Part shown: positions 51,787-61,762 of the stretch, piece after piece
Layout: every line of letters starts with the position of its first letter
Numbering within the stretch: position 1 is the first letter of the stretch
NCBI GenBank assembly: GCA_030248215.1
Contig: JASANG010003945.1
Coordinates: 20,584 to 84,583 of the forward strand
Length of the DNA stretch: 64,000 nucleotides
Direction of reading: 5' to 3'
Source of the DNA: Enoplolaimus lenunculus
Taxonomy: Eukaryota > Nematoda > Enoplea > Enoplida > Thoracostomopsidae
Made by a program: the position numbers and the translations under genes
The notes under the pieces: generated by a model
Database searches by the model: none
Seen by the model: the letters and a program-made list of their open reading frames with translations, nothing else
What the model was told of the DNA's origin: nothing

Positions 51787-54700
51787 ATGGAAGCTGATCC
51801 GTCGTCATCGTGCGCCATGGAAAACACAACGGCAATTCTTCGCGACTATTTGAGTGATCAATTTCATTCATCGCTTGTTGTATTCGTTTATTCAATAGCT
51901 GTACTGACTGGAATTGTTGCAAATTCAATTGTAGTATTTATTTTTACTCGCCGTTCGATGATGGTCGGAATGACAATATTTCTTGCGTCGCTTGCGGTCA
52001 ACGACAGCCTGTACATGGTTTCATTATGGCTAAATCAGTGTCCAGTTGCAATCACTTATTTTATCACCCGGAATTTCCGGTTACCAGAAACTGTGGTATT
52101 CGCTCGGTTCCGGTCGTATCCATGGCAGCGAATATTTTACACTTGCGGCATATGGATTGTAATAATTACATCGATTGAACGCTATTTAGCAATTTGTTGG
52201 CCATTTCGACACAGTCCAATGAAGAGCAAATTGGCAGCGGTGCTAATTTCAGGCTGTACACTGCTAGGATCGTTCTTGGCAAATATTCCTGCGTTTTTAG
52301 AGTTCAAACTTGAAGCAGTGTTTAGTAAGCAGGTTTTCGGTGAATTGTTTGAAGTTTGACTACTTGGTTAGGTATACCACTGTAGATACGTGTGTAAACT
52401 TGACTAAATTTGATTGGCACAAAAAGTGTTATCATGCGTTGCGTTTTGAACTGTGTACTTGTTTAGTTCCCTCTACACTGGTGTTAATTTAGGCATTCTC
52501 GCCTAACAATTACTGCAGTTGCGGCGTTGTATCGTTTAGTTTCCCCCATGCTTTTATCAACGCAATTAGCCTGAGTCGTAATTCTTGCGCAAACGCCTAT
52601 TAGTGGCTTGAAGTATTCAAAATCAAATCCGATACAACAAAATAGTCCACGATATTTTCGGTAAATAAAACGTTTGACGTTTCAGATTTGCACACAAACT
52701 CAACGATATGGGTAACGCGTAGTACGCAACTGCGCGACCGAATCTCAACGTATTATACAATTTTAAGAACGTTGACACATTTTGTTGGACCACTGCTAAC
52801 AATAATTGCGTTAAATTGTCTCAGTTTACGTGAAATACGCAAACTTCAAAAGCGACGCGCTGAACTGACTCATCAAACAACGTCCGAAATCCAAAATGGA
52901 ACGATGTTTTTATTTTATACGGTGATTTTTATTATTTGCCATTCAATCCCGACAATGCATTATGTTTTGGAAACGTTTTGGGAACGGTGGTACATATTTT
53001 GCAATCAGGTATGCGTTGTCAGTCTAAGGTATACAACCGGGATTTCAGACCTTTCTACTAAGCAGCTGAAAAAGCGGGCTTCTGAAGCGGGGATCGAACC
53101 CTCAGCCTACGGATGCTTAAAGCGAACACTCTAACACTGAGCCACGTAGCGCGCCTCTCCAACTGCATTTTTCATCGACTCTATGTATCGACCGCATGCT
53201 GCCAGCTAGCATTCACAGAAATTTTTTTGTGTTAAAATGACAGGTTTTTCCGCAGAACTGTTAGTGATAAAATGGTAACGTTCCACTTACCTAACAATTT
53301 TTTGCCCTCAGAAAACTTTGTGTCATAAAATGATAACGTCGAAAACCTTACGATTATTGCGTTTCATAACATTTGCAAGCTCGCTCCCCGTCAAAAATTT
53401 TTGGATCCGCCTCTTGCAACTGAGAGTTCGCTGTAGCCTGAGAAGGGGTATGGGCTTAGCCTTCCTAGACAACTTTGGCCTTCCTCGGAAAATGTCAAGC
53501 CAGCTTTTATTAGTGTGTAGCTCCCTTTGTGATTTTCCTGAAGTAGTTTTGGCCCATTAGCATGATGAGCTGGCCAACTTAAACGGATACTGATCCTTCC
53601 GGTTAGTAACTAATTGACAATTGTATATTCATAAATATCTTTTGCAGTCATTTTAGGGCAAACGCCTATTCACACGCGTGCATGTTTTTGCTGCGAGAAC
53701 TTGCCGCTGCAAACAACTTGCAGCTGCATATAATTTATTAAAAATCAAAGCTAGAAATTTAGTTCATATGTATGAATAGCCATGCAAGTTCGCTGAATTT
53801 ATTGCAAGTTTTCTCATTGGCTGATGAAAAAAATGCAAATTCTGAATGCAGTTTGCAGCTGCAAGTTCTCGTAGCAAAAACTTGCACGTGTCAATAGGGC
53901 TCTTGTCTTCTGCCAACAGCCGCGGTAATTTTACCTCCAAAAACACATTAGAGTGGTTGCGGTTAAAGCATGTAGTTCGATCTAAATTACGACAAGAACG
54001 TAACTTTAATAATAATCGATTCGTTTTAAAATATGTCAAAAACCAATAAACCCTCATTCACATGTGCAAGTTTTTGCAGCGGGAATCCGCAGCTGCAACT
54101 TGCTCGAAATACTTGCGATTGCAAGTATTTTCAACGTAACGTTCCGATTGGCCAATCCAAACTGCAGGTGCAAGAAATTAAACAACCTACAACTACATTC
54201 ATAGGTGCATAGCATGAATTACAGGGAATAATTTGCAGGTGCAATAACTTCAAAGCTGGTTTGTGACCAAATTTGCGCATGCAAGTTGCACGTGCAAGAT
54301 TTTGCTGCAAAAACGTGCACGTGTGAATAGGGATTTAAACTGTATGCTGAGTTTTGTTTAGTGCAAACAAAACGCAATATTGCTAAATTTACGTACAAAG
54401 GATAAGAAGTAATACCTGAGAATCGCCCACTCAACCTATCACGTAAAACCATTTCAACCTGCGACAATAAAAAAACCTAAGCATAATCCTAAACATAGCT
54501 TTCAAGGATAAGTTTGAGCCTAAGCATAATGATAAGCGACAATTTGTCGAGTCGACTAGATTCCAAAATATTAGTCACCGGACGCCGAATTGTTGTGCAC
54601 CGAATGTACGTAATACAAAAACTTTCATTTTACTGTTTACTACACTCAAAATAATATTTCTGATATTTAAGAAAAAATTTCTTACGTTTAACAAATATAA

Positions 54701-55713
54701 TTAGCAAGGTGCGCTTGAAAAGTATTTCCGTTCCGACAGAATAGTTTCCAAAAACACTTTTGACATAAAAGTCTGAAAATAAACGTTTTCCAGTTATTTT
54801 TACAAAAATTGTCTTAAATATCGACAAAAAACTGTTTGAATTTGCCACAGAAAATACTTTTCTAAACAAAAATTCAGAAATACTTTTTTGTGTGTAGCTA
54901 GTTGAATTGGTTTCTCATTATCGATTATAGAGAATTTATTTAATCCTCAAAGACATCGGTCATCTGCTATTGTTAATCAATTCAGCGTACAGTTTTGTGA
55001 TTTACTACAAATACGGAAGTAAATTTCGTCTGACGTTTAACCGATATATTTTGCATCGGACCAAATGCCGACATGTTGGTGAAAACGGGTTTATAACACA
55101 TTTCAATTGTAGTACAATGAGATGTGGAGGGTATAACTCAAACGCTTGTGGGATGGTTCACCATCCTTGGCAGTGTAGTGAACATCGAGTGTCGTCACAA
55201 CATCGGCGTTGCAGTCAGCAGATTGGTCTTTTACATGTTAACGAACTGGGGACTATCAACCATAGCAGTGACAGTGTACATGCTAAAACAAGCAGCAACA
55301 TTAGCATAAACAACAGTAACAACAACAAAACTAATAACAAAAACAATTATAACAATAACAACCACAACAACAATAATAATAATAATGATAATAATAATAA
55401 TACCAATACTACTACTAATAATAATAGTAGAAACTGCGCTACCGACATTAAAATTAGGACAACTATCAGATGTAATAATGTTGATGCTGAACCGAGAAAC
55501 CAGAGCATTCAGATTTTAACAACTCAACCAAATATTACCTGTAATCAGAGAGCGAACAAACTTTCAAATGACAAACGATCGTCAAAGACATTTATTCCGT
55601 GTAATAAATCAACAAAACAACAACTTCAAACGCCGGAAAATAGCATTTATCAGCCGAGTATGAATCATGATCACGAACGAGTCGAGACTGAAATTACTAC
55701 TGATTTTGATTGA
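51787..55713 (+). CDS. FMRFamide-type neuropeptide G-protein-coupled receptor
   Basis: Three exons join in frame: 51787-52324, 52686-53008 and 54931-55713. Introns are GTAAGC...TTTCAG and GTATGC...TTATAG. The product is 547 residues, a plasma-membrane peptide receptor. Helix 1 is about 30-54 (VAN46S), helix 2 62-82 (LAVND73), and helix 3 117-138 ending ERY (131-133), the variant of DRY, with ICWPF. Helix 4 is 147-168 leading into NIPAFLEF, typical of FMRFamide receptors. Helix 5 is 203-227 (FVGP215), followed by a basic loop REIRKLQKRR. Helix 6 is 252-274 (P268) and helix 7 289-313. Glycosylation sites are N13 and N184. In helix 7 the family pattern N-S-x-x-N-F-x-x-Y reads N304-S-A-Y-S308-F-V-I-Y312: Ser replaces the second Asn and Tyr is kept. 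The long C-tail has a poly-Asn tract (about 411-455) and several Cys. Start choice: first ATG of the frame. A diverged MITE ends 45 bases upstream. Confidence 0.88.
53040..53160 (-). mobile_element. tRNA-derived SINE-like sequence in receptor intron 2
   Basis: On the minus strand it reads GCGCGCTACGTGGCTCAGTG (A-box part), TTCGCTTTAAGC (anticodon-loop region) and GGGTTCGATCCCC (B box). It lies just after the exon 2 donor. It may also be an unusual tRNA gene, but the arms do not pair well. Confidence 0.5.
53225..53412 (+). mobile_element. CTAGCGGATCC-type fragment in receptor intron 2
   Basis: Phrases TTTTTGCCCTCAGAAAACTT, GTGTCATAAAATGATAACG and TTTTTGGATCCGCCTC match 10140-10429. The left end is degraded. 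Confidence 0.55.
53436..53580 (+). mobile_element. Diverged GGCCCGTAGCC-type MITE in receptor intron 2
   Basis: GGGGTATGGGCTTAGCC, CTCGGAAAATGTCAAGCC and GATGAGCTGGCC keep the order of the 43509-43678 copy. Confidence 0.4.
53660..53901 (+). mobile_element. E-box foldback MITE, subtype B, in receptor intron 2
   Basis: GCCTATTCACACGCGTGCA and ACTTGCACGTGTCAATAGGG are the inverted ends. The interior (TTCTCATTGGCTGATG) is the reverse of that in 35435-35711. Confidence 0.72.
54048..54336 (+). mobile_element. E-box foldback MITE, subtype A, in receptor intron 2
   Basis: AAACCCTCATTCACATGTGC and GCACGTGTGAATAGGGATTT are inverted ends. The interior matches 13236-13532 (CGTAACGTTCCGATTGGCC, AAACTGCAGGTGCAAG). 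Confidence 0.75.
54643..54894 (+). mobile_element. TA-type MITE CACTCAAAATAATATTTC, copy 2, in receptor intron 2
   Basis: TA flanks both sides. The ends CACTCAAAATAATATTTCTG and CAGAAATACTTTTTTGTGTG are inverted. It ends 36 bases before exon 3 of the receptor, close to the branch-point region. Confidence 0.85.
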
Positions 55714-56170
55714 ATGATGTACTCCAAAACCAACTGCACAGCCGAACGTCTGCGTCCAACTCATGACACTGAACTGAAAAAATAGGACCAAAAAATCGAC
55801 AATTTCAACTTTACAAAAGCGTTTAAACTGTTTCGAAATATCGTAAAATACAAAAAAAATTGTGACCATTTACAAATATCAGCGGATCTGTCGTAGGATA
55901 TTCGCGATATTTAGTCAAAAATTTTATATCATCTGAATAACACATTATGCACATTATGCTATAATAAGCCTACAATTCAGTCCAGGAGTACCTCAAATAT
56001 ACAAACAGTTTCAAAATCCAGCCATTTTTTCACTAACCGTGGTTAAGTACGGGCCTGAGCAACAAGCAGCTGTTGCTTGATAGCCTGGAATGTTAATCCA
56101 GCAGCCTAGTTGATTGTATTGAATACGCGTGTGAGGCTAAGGTGTAAATCGCGTATATCAAATGCAAGCT
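55714..56170. other. 3' flank of the receptor gene
   Basis: No frame or clear element is seen, apart from a 43-bp inverted copy (55942-55984) of the segment at 15999-16041. Confidence 0.4.
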
Positions 56171-56758
56171 TTGTACAAAATAAGATATATCATGAACGAG
56201 TAAAAATCAGCGAATAAGCAGTGTTATTCCTCAGCGGTGATAAACAACTATTAATTTGGCACGTTTATAAAAAGATTCATTACCACGTGTCGTTTCTCAT
56301 GCGAAATATGGCCAATGTAAAGAACAGGGGCGGAACAGTATTATTAGCATAAGCCTAAGCCTAAGCCTAAGCCTAAGCCTAAGCCTAAACGAAAGGAAGA
56401 GCATATTCCTAAGCCTAAGCATAAGCCTAAGCCTAAGACTAAGCCTAAACGAAAGGATGAGCATATTTCTACGCCTAAGCATAAGCCTAAACCTAAAAAC
56501 CTAAGCCTAAACCTAAGCCTAGGTCAAGCAAAAAATTAGCCTAAAGCTTAAGCTTACTCTTTTCTGATCCCACAAAAAAGCGTTCCGCCCCTGATCTTGA
56601 CGTGGGTCAAAATAAGATATATCATAAACCAGAGAAATCAGCGAATTATCAGTGTTATACCTCACCGGTGACAGCCAACTGATTTGGCACGTTTATAAAA
56701 ACATTGATTGCTGTCATATATGTGCCTGAGCACATCGTTTCTTATGCGAAATATTTTC
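56171..56758. repeat. Direct repeats of about 140 bp flanking a MITE
   Basis: 56171-56308 and 56612-56758 share AAAATAAGATATATCAT, ATTTGGCACGTTTATAAAAA, ATGCGAAATAT and more. The second copy has about 20 extra bases (GTCATATATGTGCCTGAGC). Between them lies the GCCTAA MITE 56309-56608. The flank and element were probably duplicated together, or the MITE entered one unit of an older tandem repeat. Confidence 0.7.
56309..56608 (+). mobile_element. GCCTAA-core MITE, subfamily 2, longest array
   Basis: It runs from GGCCAATGTAAAGAACAGGG to CCTGATCTTGACGTGGGTC. It holds the longest perfect hexamer run in the window, 44 bases at 56351-56394, and two further arrays split by AAACGAAAGGATGAGC. At 300 bp it is longer than its relatives because the array unit is duplicated. 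Confidence 0.87.
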
Positions 56759-56815
56759 AGCTTCACATGTATATTCAAAAACAAAAAATATGAGCACTTG
56801 CTGTAAGGCTATAAC

Positions 56816-57242
56816 CAATGGCGGATCCAATGGAGGCACCCAGGCCGTGCCCCCCCACAGCATCTCCAAAAAATTATATAGAGTGTCAATTGCTGTTCTA
56901 CGCTGTTCCGAAATTTAGCAGGCAGTTCTAACTCATTCAAAAACAGAAACAGGTGTGGCTGAAGCTGACTGGATTTTCCTTTTTCAAAATTGAATTGGCT
57001 TCCGAATCCGAGCATTTAAATTTGTGCCTGTGTGACAACAAATCTGTACTTTATGTTGCCACCCTGTTGTTTATATATAAATTGCGTTGATGCGTTAGCT
57101 TTATTTGTGATTCATCTCAATTGAACGAACGTAAAGAAGTCAATTTTATGGCAATAGTTCATGGTTTGTGCGTGGGTCAAAAATAAGTTTATTACCTATG
57201 AAATTTTGCCCCCCACATTGTGAGATCCTGGATCCGCCACTG
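56816..57242 (+). mobile_element. CAGTGGCGGATCC hAT-like MITE, copy 2
   Basis: It runs from CAATGGCGGATCCAATGG to CTGGATCCGCCACTG, with the perfect 8-bp duplication GCTATAAC. The interior matches 17045-17440 (ATTATATAGAGTGTCAATTG). Confidence 0.9.
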
Positions 57243-58152
57243 GCTATAACCAACATTCGGTTCAAAATTTAGACAATATACTAAGTATGTATGCTTTCCC
57301 CTAACAAACTTAAGCTAATGAATATGCCTAATTTAACCTAAATTTAAATCTAAGTTATTACTGAACCCTACTCTCCAAGAGCTTAAAATATCTTGACTTA
57401 TATATGCTTAAGGTAATCCAGCTGTATTAAACTAAGCTTTCTAGATTAACTAAACTAACAGGTAGGTTTACACTCAAACTCATTTAAGCTTACATAATTT
57501 TAGTTAACCAAACTTAGTGAATAAGTTTAACTTAACACGTATGAAACTTAAAAATATGTTAATCTTATCTACAATTCTGATCGAGATTGTCCTTCCAGCC
57601 CTTTCAGTTTTACGTACTCTAATATTCAAGTTTAGTTAAGCTGTAATTTAAGCTTAAGTTTTTACAGCGTAGAAGTATATTAAAATTTGATAATTTTGAA
57701 AAGTGAAGGAAAAGTATAAAACGCCACTACTGGGCCCTGATGATTTTACTAAACGGTTTACACCGTTGAGGTGTACGTACGCGTGTGTATGTATATTTAT
57801 TAATTTAAAAATCAATTTTCAAAAACTAAATTCATATATAAATGTATCACTTCTGCGTGTTTTTCATTTTCTGCAACATTTTTATTCAAATTACCTAAGG
57901 TGATTTGACGCTTTCAAGGACTGAACTATTTTAATTTTTCGAGCAGAAATCGTATAAGTTTTACGTTTAACAAAGTTGTCAGTCAGCGTATTTGCCGAAT
58001 GAATGGGTTATCCATAGACAATGAATAGGATGAGATTATAAAATATTGAAAAGTTGGCAAAATGAATTCATTTTGGGTATGCAACAATCGCTTTAACAGT
58101 TCGCGAACAATTTTTTTCAATTAGCAATTAAACATACATTCTAAGAGGCCTC
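57243..58152. other. Stretch with loose TTAAGCTTA phrases
   Basis: 57290-57660 is rich in CTTAAGCTTA-like words, possibly a degraded GCCTAA element. A 32-codon hydrophobic ATG frame (57541-57639, LILSTILIEIVLPALSVLRT) could be a helix-bearing exon, but it has no good borders. Confidence 0.3.
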
Positions 58153-58362
58153 GACCAATGTAAAGAACAGGGGCGGAACAGTATTATAAGCATATTCCTA
58201 AGCCTAAGGTTAAGCCTAAGCATAAGCCTAAGCGTAAGAATGAACATATTCCTAAGCCTAAGCCTAAGCCTAAGCCATAAGCAAAAAAATTAGTCTAAAG
58301 CTTAAACTTACTCTTTTCTATTACCACAAACGAACGTTCCGCCCCTGATCTTTACATAGGCC
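58153..58362 (+). mobile_element. GCCTAA-core MITE, subfamily 2
   Basis: It runs from GACCAATGTAAAGAACAGGG to CTGATCTTTACATAGGCC, with 8-bp flanks GAGGCCTC and GAGGACTC. Two hexamer arrays are present. Confidence 0.87.
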
Positions 58363-58457
58363 GAGGACTCAAACTTAAAAGCTTAAACTTACTCTTTTCT
58401 ATTACCACAAACGAACGTTCCGCCCCTGATCTTTACATAGGCCGAGGACTCAAACTT
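58297..58457 (+). repeat. 81-bp tandem duplication at the MITE right end
   Basis: The right end of the preceding MITE plus its flank (from about CTTAAACTTACTC to CGAGGACTCAAA) occurs twice with period 81 and no visible differences. It is therefore very recent, or an assembly artefact. Confidence 0.8.
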
Positions 58458-58546
58458 AGTTGGTCATACAATTATAATCAAATCTTTGGTACCTGGCGTT
58501 TTTATGCTGAAAAATTTTCGCCGCCGTATTTTTGTTTCAATCTTAG

Positions 58547-58640
58547 TGCAAACAATAACGTAGCGATGGATCTAGGCCATGTAGTTTTTGGATTTACTAA
58601 ATCCATCTGCAATCCAGCTATTAGTTTCTATTTAAGATAA
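58547..58640 (+). CDS. Terminal exon of a receptor, helix 7 only
   Basis: After a strong acceptor (TTTTTGTTTCAATCTTAG, ending 58546) the frame, entered at the third codon position, reads ANNNVAMDLGHVVFGFTKSI followed by CNPAISFYLR and TAA. That is a hydrophobic helix with a Cys-Asn-Pro core and a basic end, as in helix 7 of rhodopsin-family or nematode serpentine receptors (the NPxxY position). No intracellular tail follows. I found no matching helix 1-6 exons in the 2.8 kb upstream, so the rest may be far away, lost, or not recognised. A MITE with an 81-bp duplication lies 90 bases upstream, inside the presumed intron. Confidence 0.42.
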
Positions 58641-59313
58641 AGCACGAAAAACGTTTCTTCCATCACAGTAGCATGTAGCACGCCAGTTTTAACCGCTATC
58701 AGCTTTTTCCAAAACGGACGAATTTAAACTGTAAATTTGGTATGTGGATTTTATGCATTTAATACAACATGCATTAGGCTTCTTGCTTGCTTGAGTCGTG
58801 AGGATTTCTACCAGCGTTTTGACTCATGGATACAAATGGTTTGATAAACCAAAGTTGGCCCCTGTAAATATTGACGGTCACCTTGATTTACACTAGACTG
58901 GTGCAACGTATATAGTTTTACAAAAAATTATTGCCGTAAAAGATAGTAACCCTGCGAAAATTTGACTAAATTAACTTTTTTTTCAATTTAATCAAATGTT
59001 ACGTACAACGATGTTTTTATATTTTATATTAAAACGACCGATTCCATCACCGTATATGTGATCACATTGTGTCCTTGGCAAAAATTACTTCAGTGCGCAA
59101 CTATTTTTGGTGACAAACTAAAGCGAAAGTTTCAATACTGTTCATTAGTCAAGGTTTACATTGAATAGTTTTACCCATCTCGTCTTTGTTGTGTTAAGAT
59201 TGACATGTTCAGCTGAGATGCAAAATGCCAGCTATTTTGTCTTTAATATATACCAGAAAACTGTTTAAATGTTTACTACCCAATACCCATGAATAAATGA
59301 ATCCGCCACATTG
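58641..59313. other. Stretch without recognised features
   Basis: AT-rich, with no supported frame or repeat. Confidence 0.3.
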
Positions 59314-59424
59314 ATGAAATTCGTAGTATTGAGTGTGTCTCTAAACTTGTTGTGCGGCGCTTATCTTCGCCACCCATTGCTAGTCGTCACCAACTGCCAC
59401 CGTGTGGCATCGTACGCAAATTGC
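59314..59424 (+). CDS. Possible first exon with signal peptide
   Basis: An ATG opens MKFVVLSVSLNLLCGAYLRH then PLLVVTNCHRVASYANC, a typical signal peptide (basic start, hydrophobic core, cleavage near CGA-Y) followed by a Cys-containing start of a mature chain. It may end at a GTATAT donor-like site at 59425, just where a TA-rich microsatellite begins. No next exon was identified, so this is tentative. Confidence 0.33.
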
Positions 59425-59495
59425 CGTATATATACATATATAAATGTATATATAAACATATACTCATATATTTGTATATATTTAATATATATCAA
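59425..59495. repeat. TATATACA-type microsatellite
   Basis: An irregular run of TATATA and TACATATA. The Tyr/Ile-rich frames crossing it are incidental. Confidence 0.7.
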
Positions 59496-60109
59496 CCGGA
59501 ATTCTTGTTCCAGCCGGAATTCCTGCAAAAATTCAATTCCTGTTCGTGTTTCTGCATTCAAAGATGCAGAACCGGAATTTTTATGGGTTTGTGGCAAATT
59601 TTATTCGTAATCATTTACATACTGGAATTTTGTGTGTAAAAATTTGCTAATTCGAAATGAGTGTTTTTGCAATTAGTCCAATTTTATTAATATAGTGTAT
59701 CTGATGTGTTTTCGAAAATTTGATGATGCCCCGTTGGCTACGACCTTAATGGATCGTTTCAATAAAGTTTTTTTAAGATTTACATATAAGGTTACCTATG
59801 TTTTAAGCATTTATCGGGTATAAAAAAATAAACATTGATTTTGTACCATACTTAACATTCTTGATTTTAAAAACTTAAATCAATTGCAGTATAAAATATG
59901 CATATAAAAATTGTTTTGGTGTCGATTGTTTTGTATCTTAGCGGATGCGAAACCGCCTCTACAAAAAGTGAGTCGATTCGACGTTGCGTCAACATAAACA
60001 TCGCAGAATTCGAACAGACCTTATCTTGAACAATGCTTAAGTTAAAGCGCAACTCTTTTATAGTATTTACAACTAGCTACAGGAAGCGCTAGTCCCCTCA
60101 AACGATATT
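59496..60109. other. Stretch without a supported gene
   Basis: CAACCGGAATTC and AGCCGGAATTC phrases near 59495-59575 may be remnants of the CCGGAA element. Nothing else is recognised. Confidence 0.3.
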
Positions 60110-60235
60110 ACTTTATTAGCCCTAGGCTTATGCTGAGTCTTAAGCTTAGGCATACGCTTAGACTTAGGCTTAGGTTTAGGCTTAGGCTTAGGCTTAGCAT
60201 TAGGATTAGGCTTGGTCTTATGCGGGGTTAAACGT
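60110..60235 (-). mobile_element. TTAGGC array, end-less GCCTAA-core remnant
   Basis: About fifteen TTAGGC-like units with interruptions and no recognisable GGCC ends. The minus frame with KPKPKPKPKPKSK is the hexamer read in frame. A further TAGGCTTACGCTTAG lies at about 61208-61222. Confidence 0.5.
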
Positions 60236-60299
60236 TGTAACTGGAGCAGTCGGGCCACACTTTTGTCACACGTTGATTCGACATCAACATAAATTTTTG

Positions 60300-61140
60300 T
60301 TATCATCATATGATACGGACAGACAAAAGTCGAATATCATGTGATATTGCTATACAAAGCACGGTTACACCGGTGATCTCAACATACAAGTGTTCGTATG
60401 TCACGTAATACTATCAGACATATTGGTGAATATCATGATACTCCAAATTAACAGCATATATCATGAGATATTTAGCAAGACAAATTTGGAGTATCATATG
60501 ATGTTTTACTGTACAGTTTAAGTGTATTATATGATATTCTATTATGTAGTTCATGACATTTCATTAGACAATCCGCCAAAATTTAAATGTTCCCGCTAAA
60601 ATTTGAATTTTTCTACCAAAATTTGAAGTTTCCCGCCAAATTTTGAATTTTCACACCAAAGTTTAAATTTCCCGTCAAAATTTGAATTTTCCCAAAATTT
60701 GAATTTCCCGCCAGAATTTGAATTTTCCGCCAAAAATATCATTTTCCCACCAAATTTTGATTTTCCCCGCCTAAATTTAAATTTCAATTTGAATTTTCCC
60801 CAAAGTTTGAATTTTTCTCCAAAATTTGAATTTTCCGCTAAAAACATCATTTCCCGCCAAATTTTGAACTTTCCCGCCAAAATTTAAATTTCCCGCCATA
60901 TTATTAGTATGTTATATACATTGTCTCATAATATCATATGATACTAATGGCACATGTCTATTAGTATCATATGATATTCCGCCATACTCAATCCTAGTTA
61001 TATAACTGACTCAGTAGACATTTTCAAGCTGATCATATGATATTGACAGACGATGTACGGAATATCATATGATATTGAAAGATAAAACATGACCGATGCA
61101 TGATGTTAGCAGACAACCACTGTTTTTGGAATATCATATT
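60300..61140. repeat. Array of TATCATATGATA palindromes
   Basis: Exact CATATGAT occurs at least six times (about 60306, 60489, 60949, 60969, 61036, 61068), with variants such as ATATCATGTGATAT and ATATCATGAGATAT between them, often near an AGACA phrase. The repeats surround the minisatellite at 60585-60900. It may be a foldback-type element. No protein frame is credible. Confidence 0.65.
60585..60900. repeat. Minisatellite of TTTCCCGCCAAAATTTGAA units
   Basis: About fifteen units of 19-23 bp of the form CCCGCCAAAATTTGAATTT. At least five carry TTTCCCGCC, the consensus of E2F-type sites. The 94-codon minus frame (GGKFKFWEN repeats) is a by-product of the unit length. Confidence 0.8.
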
Positions 61141-61547
61141 GGGTTACATCGCAGACAAAATTTTACCCAACATATAGGGCGTGACAAAACGTGACCCAGT
61201 AGCACCTAGGCTTACGCTTAGTCAAACCGTTTCTTCAACTTTATCAAGAATTCACAACCATTAGTTGAAAAATGTCCGAGCCCATTCAGGGTTATAGTTT
61301 GGAAGCGTATCAAGCGTTAAATGTTAAGGTATTTGTGTGAGCTTAGCAAATGAAGAAAACTTTTTGAGATTACAGAATTTCGCAGTTGAGTTTTTCAACT
61401 CCATAAAAACTTTAGTTGAAAAATATATCTTTGCACCGTATCTCTTTTCTTGTATATGTTTTCAACCAGGGGTAGAATCGTGTAAAATCGTGTAACATTT
61501 AAAGTGATAGTAGAAGTATGGCGGTACTAACTACTGTTTACATCTTT
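61141..61547. other. Stretch without recognised features
   Basis: Nothing is supported beyond the short TTAGGC-like phrase near 61208. Confidence 0.3.
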
Positions 61548-61762
61548 GACCCAAGTATAGAACAGGGTCGGATCGTTTTCCGGGGGCTGTAATAGAGTCA
61601 GTTCAAGCTTTAGACTAACTTTTTTGCTTAGGCTTAGGCTTATAGGATTAGACTTACGCTTAGGAAAAAGCTCATCCTTACGCTTAGGCTTAGGCTTAGA
61701 CTTATGCTCAGGCTTAGGAATATGCATATACTACTGCTCTGGCCCTGTTCTATACATGGGCC
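61548..61762 (-). mobile_element. GCCTAA-core MITE, subfamily 3
   Basis: On the plus strand it runs from GACCCAAGTATAGAACAGGG to CCTGTTCTATACATGGGCC, with 8-bp flanks ACATCTTT and ATATCTTT. It ends 177 bases before the start codon of the next gene. The minus frame of KPKPKRK residues is the hexamer. Confidence 0.88.

Noticed and set aside
52360-52492. Extra exon of the receptor (DYLVRYTTVDTCVNL)
   Set aside because: The GTAAGC donor at 52325 joins in frame to 52686 and gives a normal second extracellular loop; inserting this piece would break the helix order.
55124-55309. Second frame inside receptor exon 3
   Set aside because: It is a shadow of the receptor tail, whose frame continues the helix-7 match.
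56351-56394. A true telomere or chromosome-end fusion
   Set aside because: The perfect hexamer run is only 44 bases and lies inside a MITE with both ends; the other runs are shorter and also element-bound.
60073-60309. Lys-Pro repeat protein on the minus strand
   Set aside because: The KPKPKPK run is the TTAGGC hexamer read in frame. The same applies to the KPKRK frame at 61527-61727 and the LRLRLR frames at 25253, 40342, 41690 and 56297.
60596-60880. 94-codon minus frame of GGKFKFWEN-type repeats
   Set aside because: It is a by-product of the minisatellite unit length; both strands and other frames are also open, and the units drift without regard to codons.
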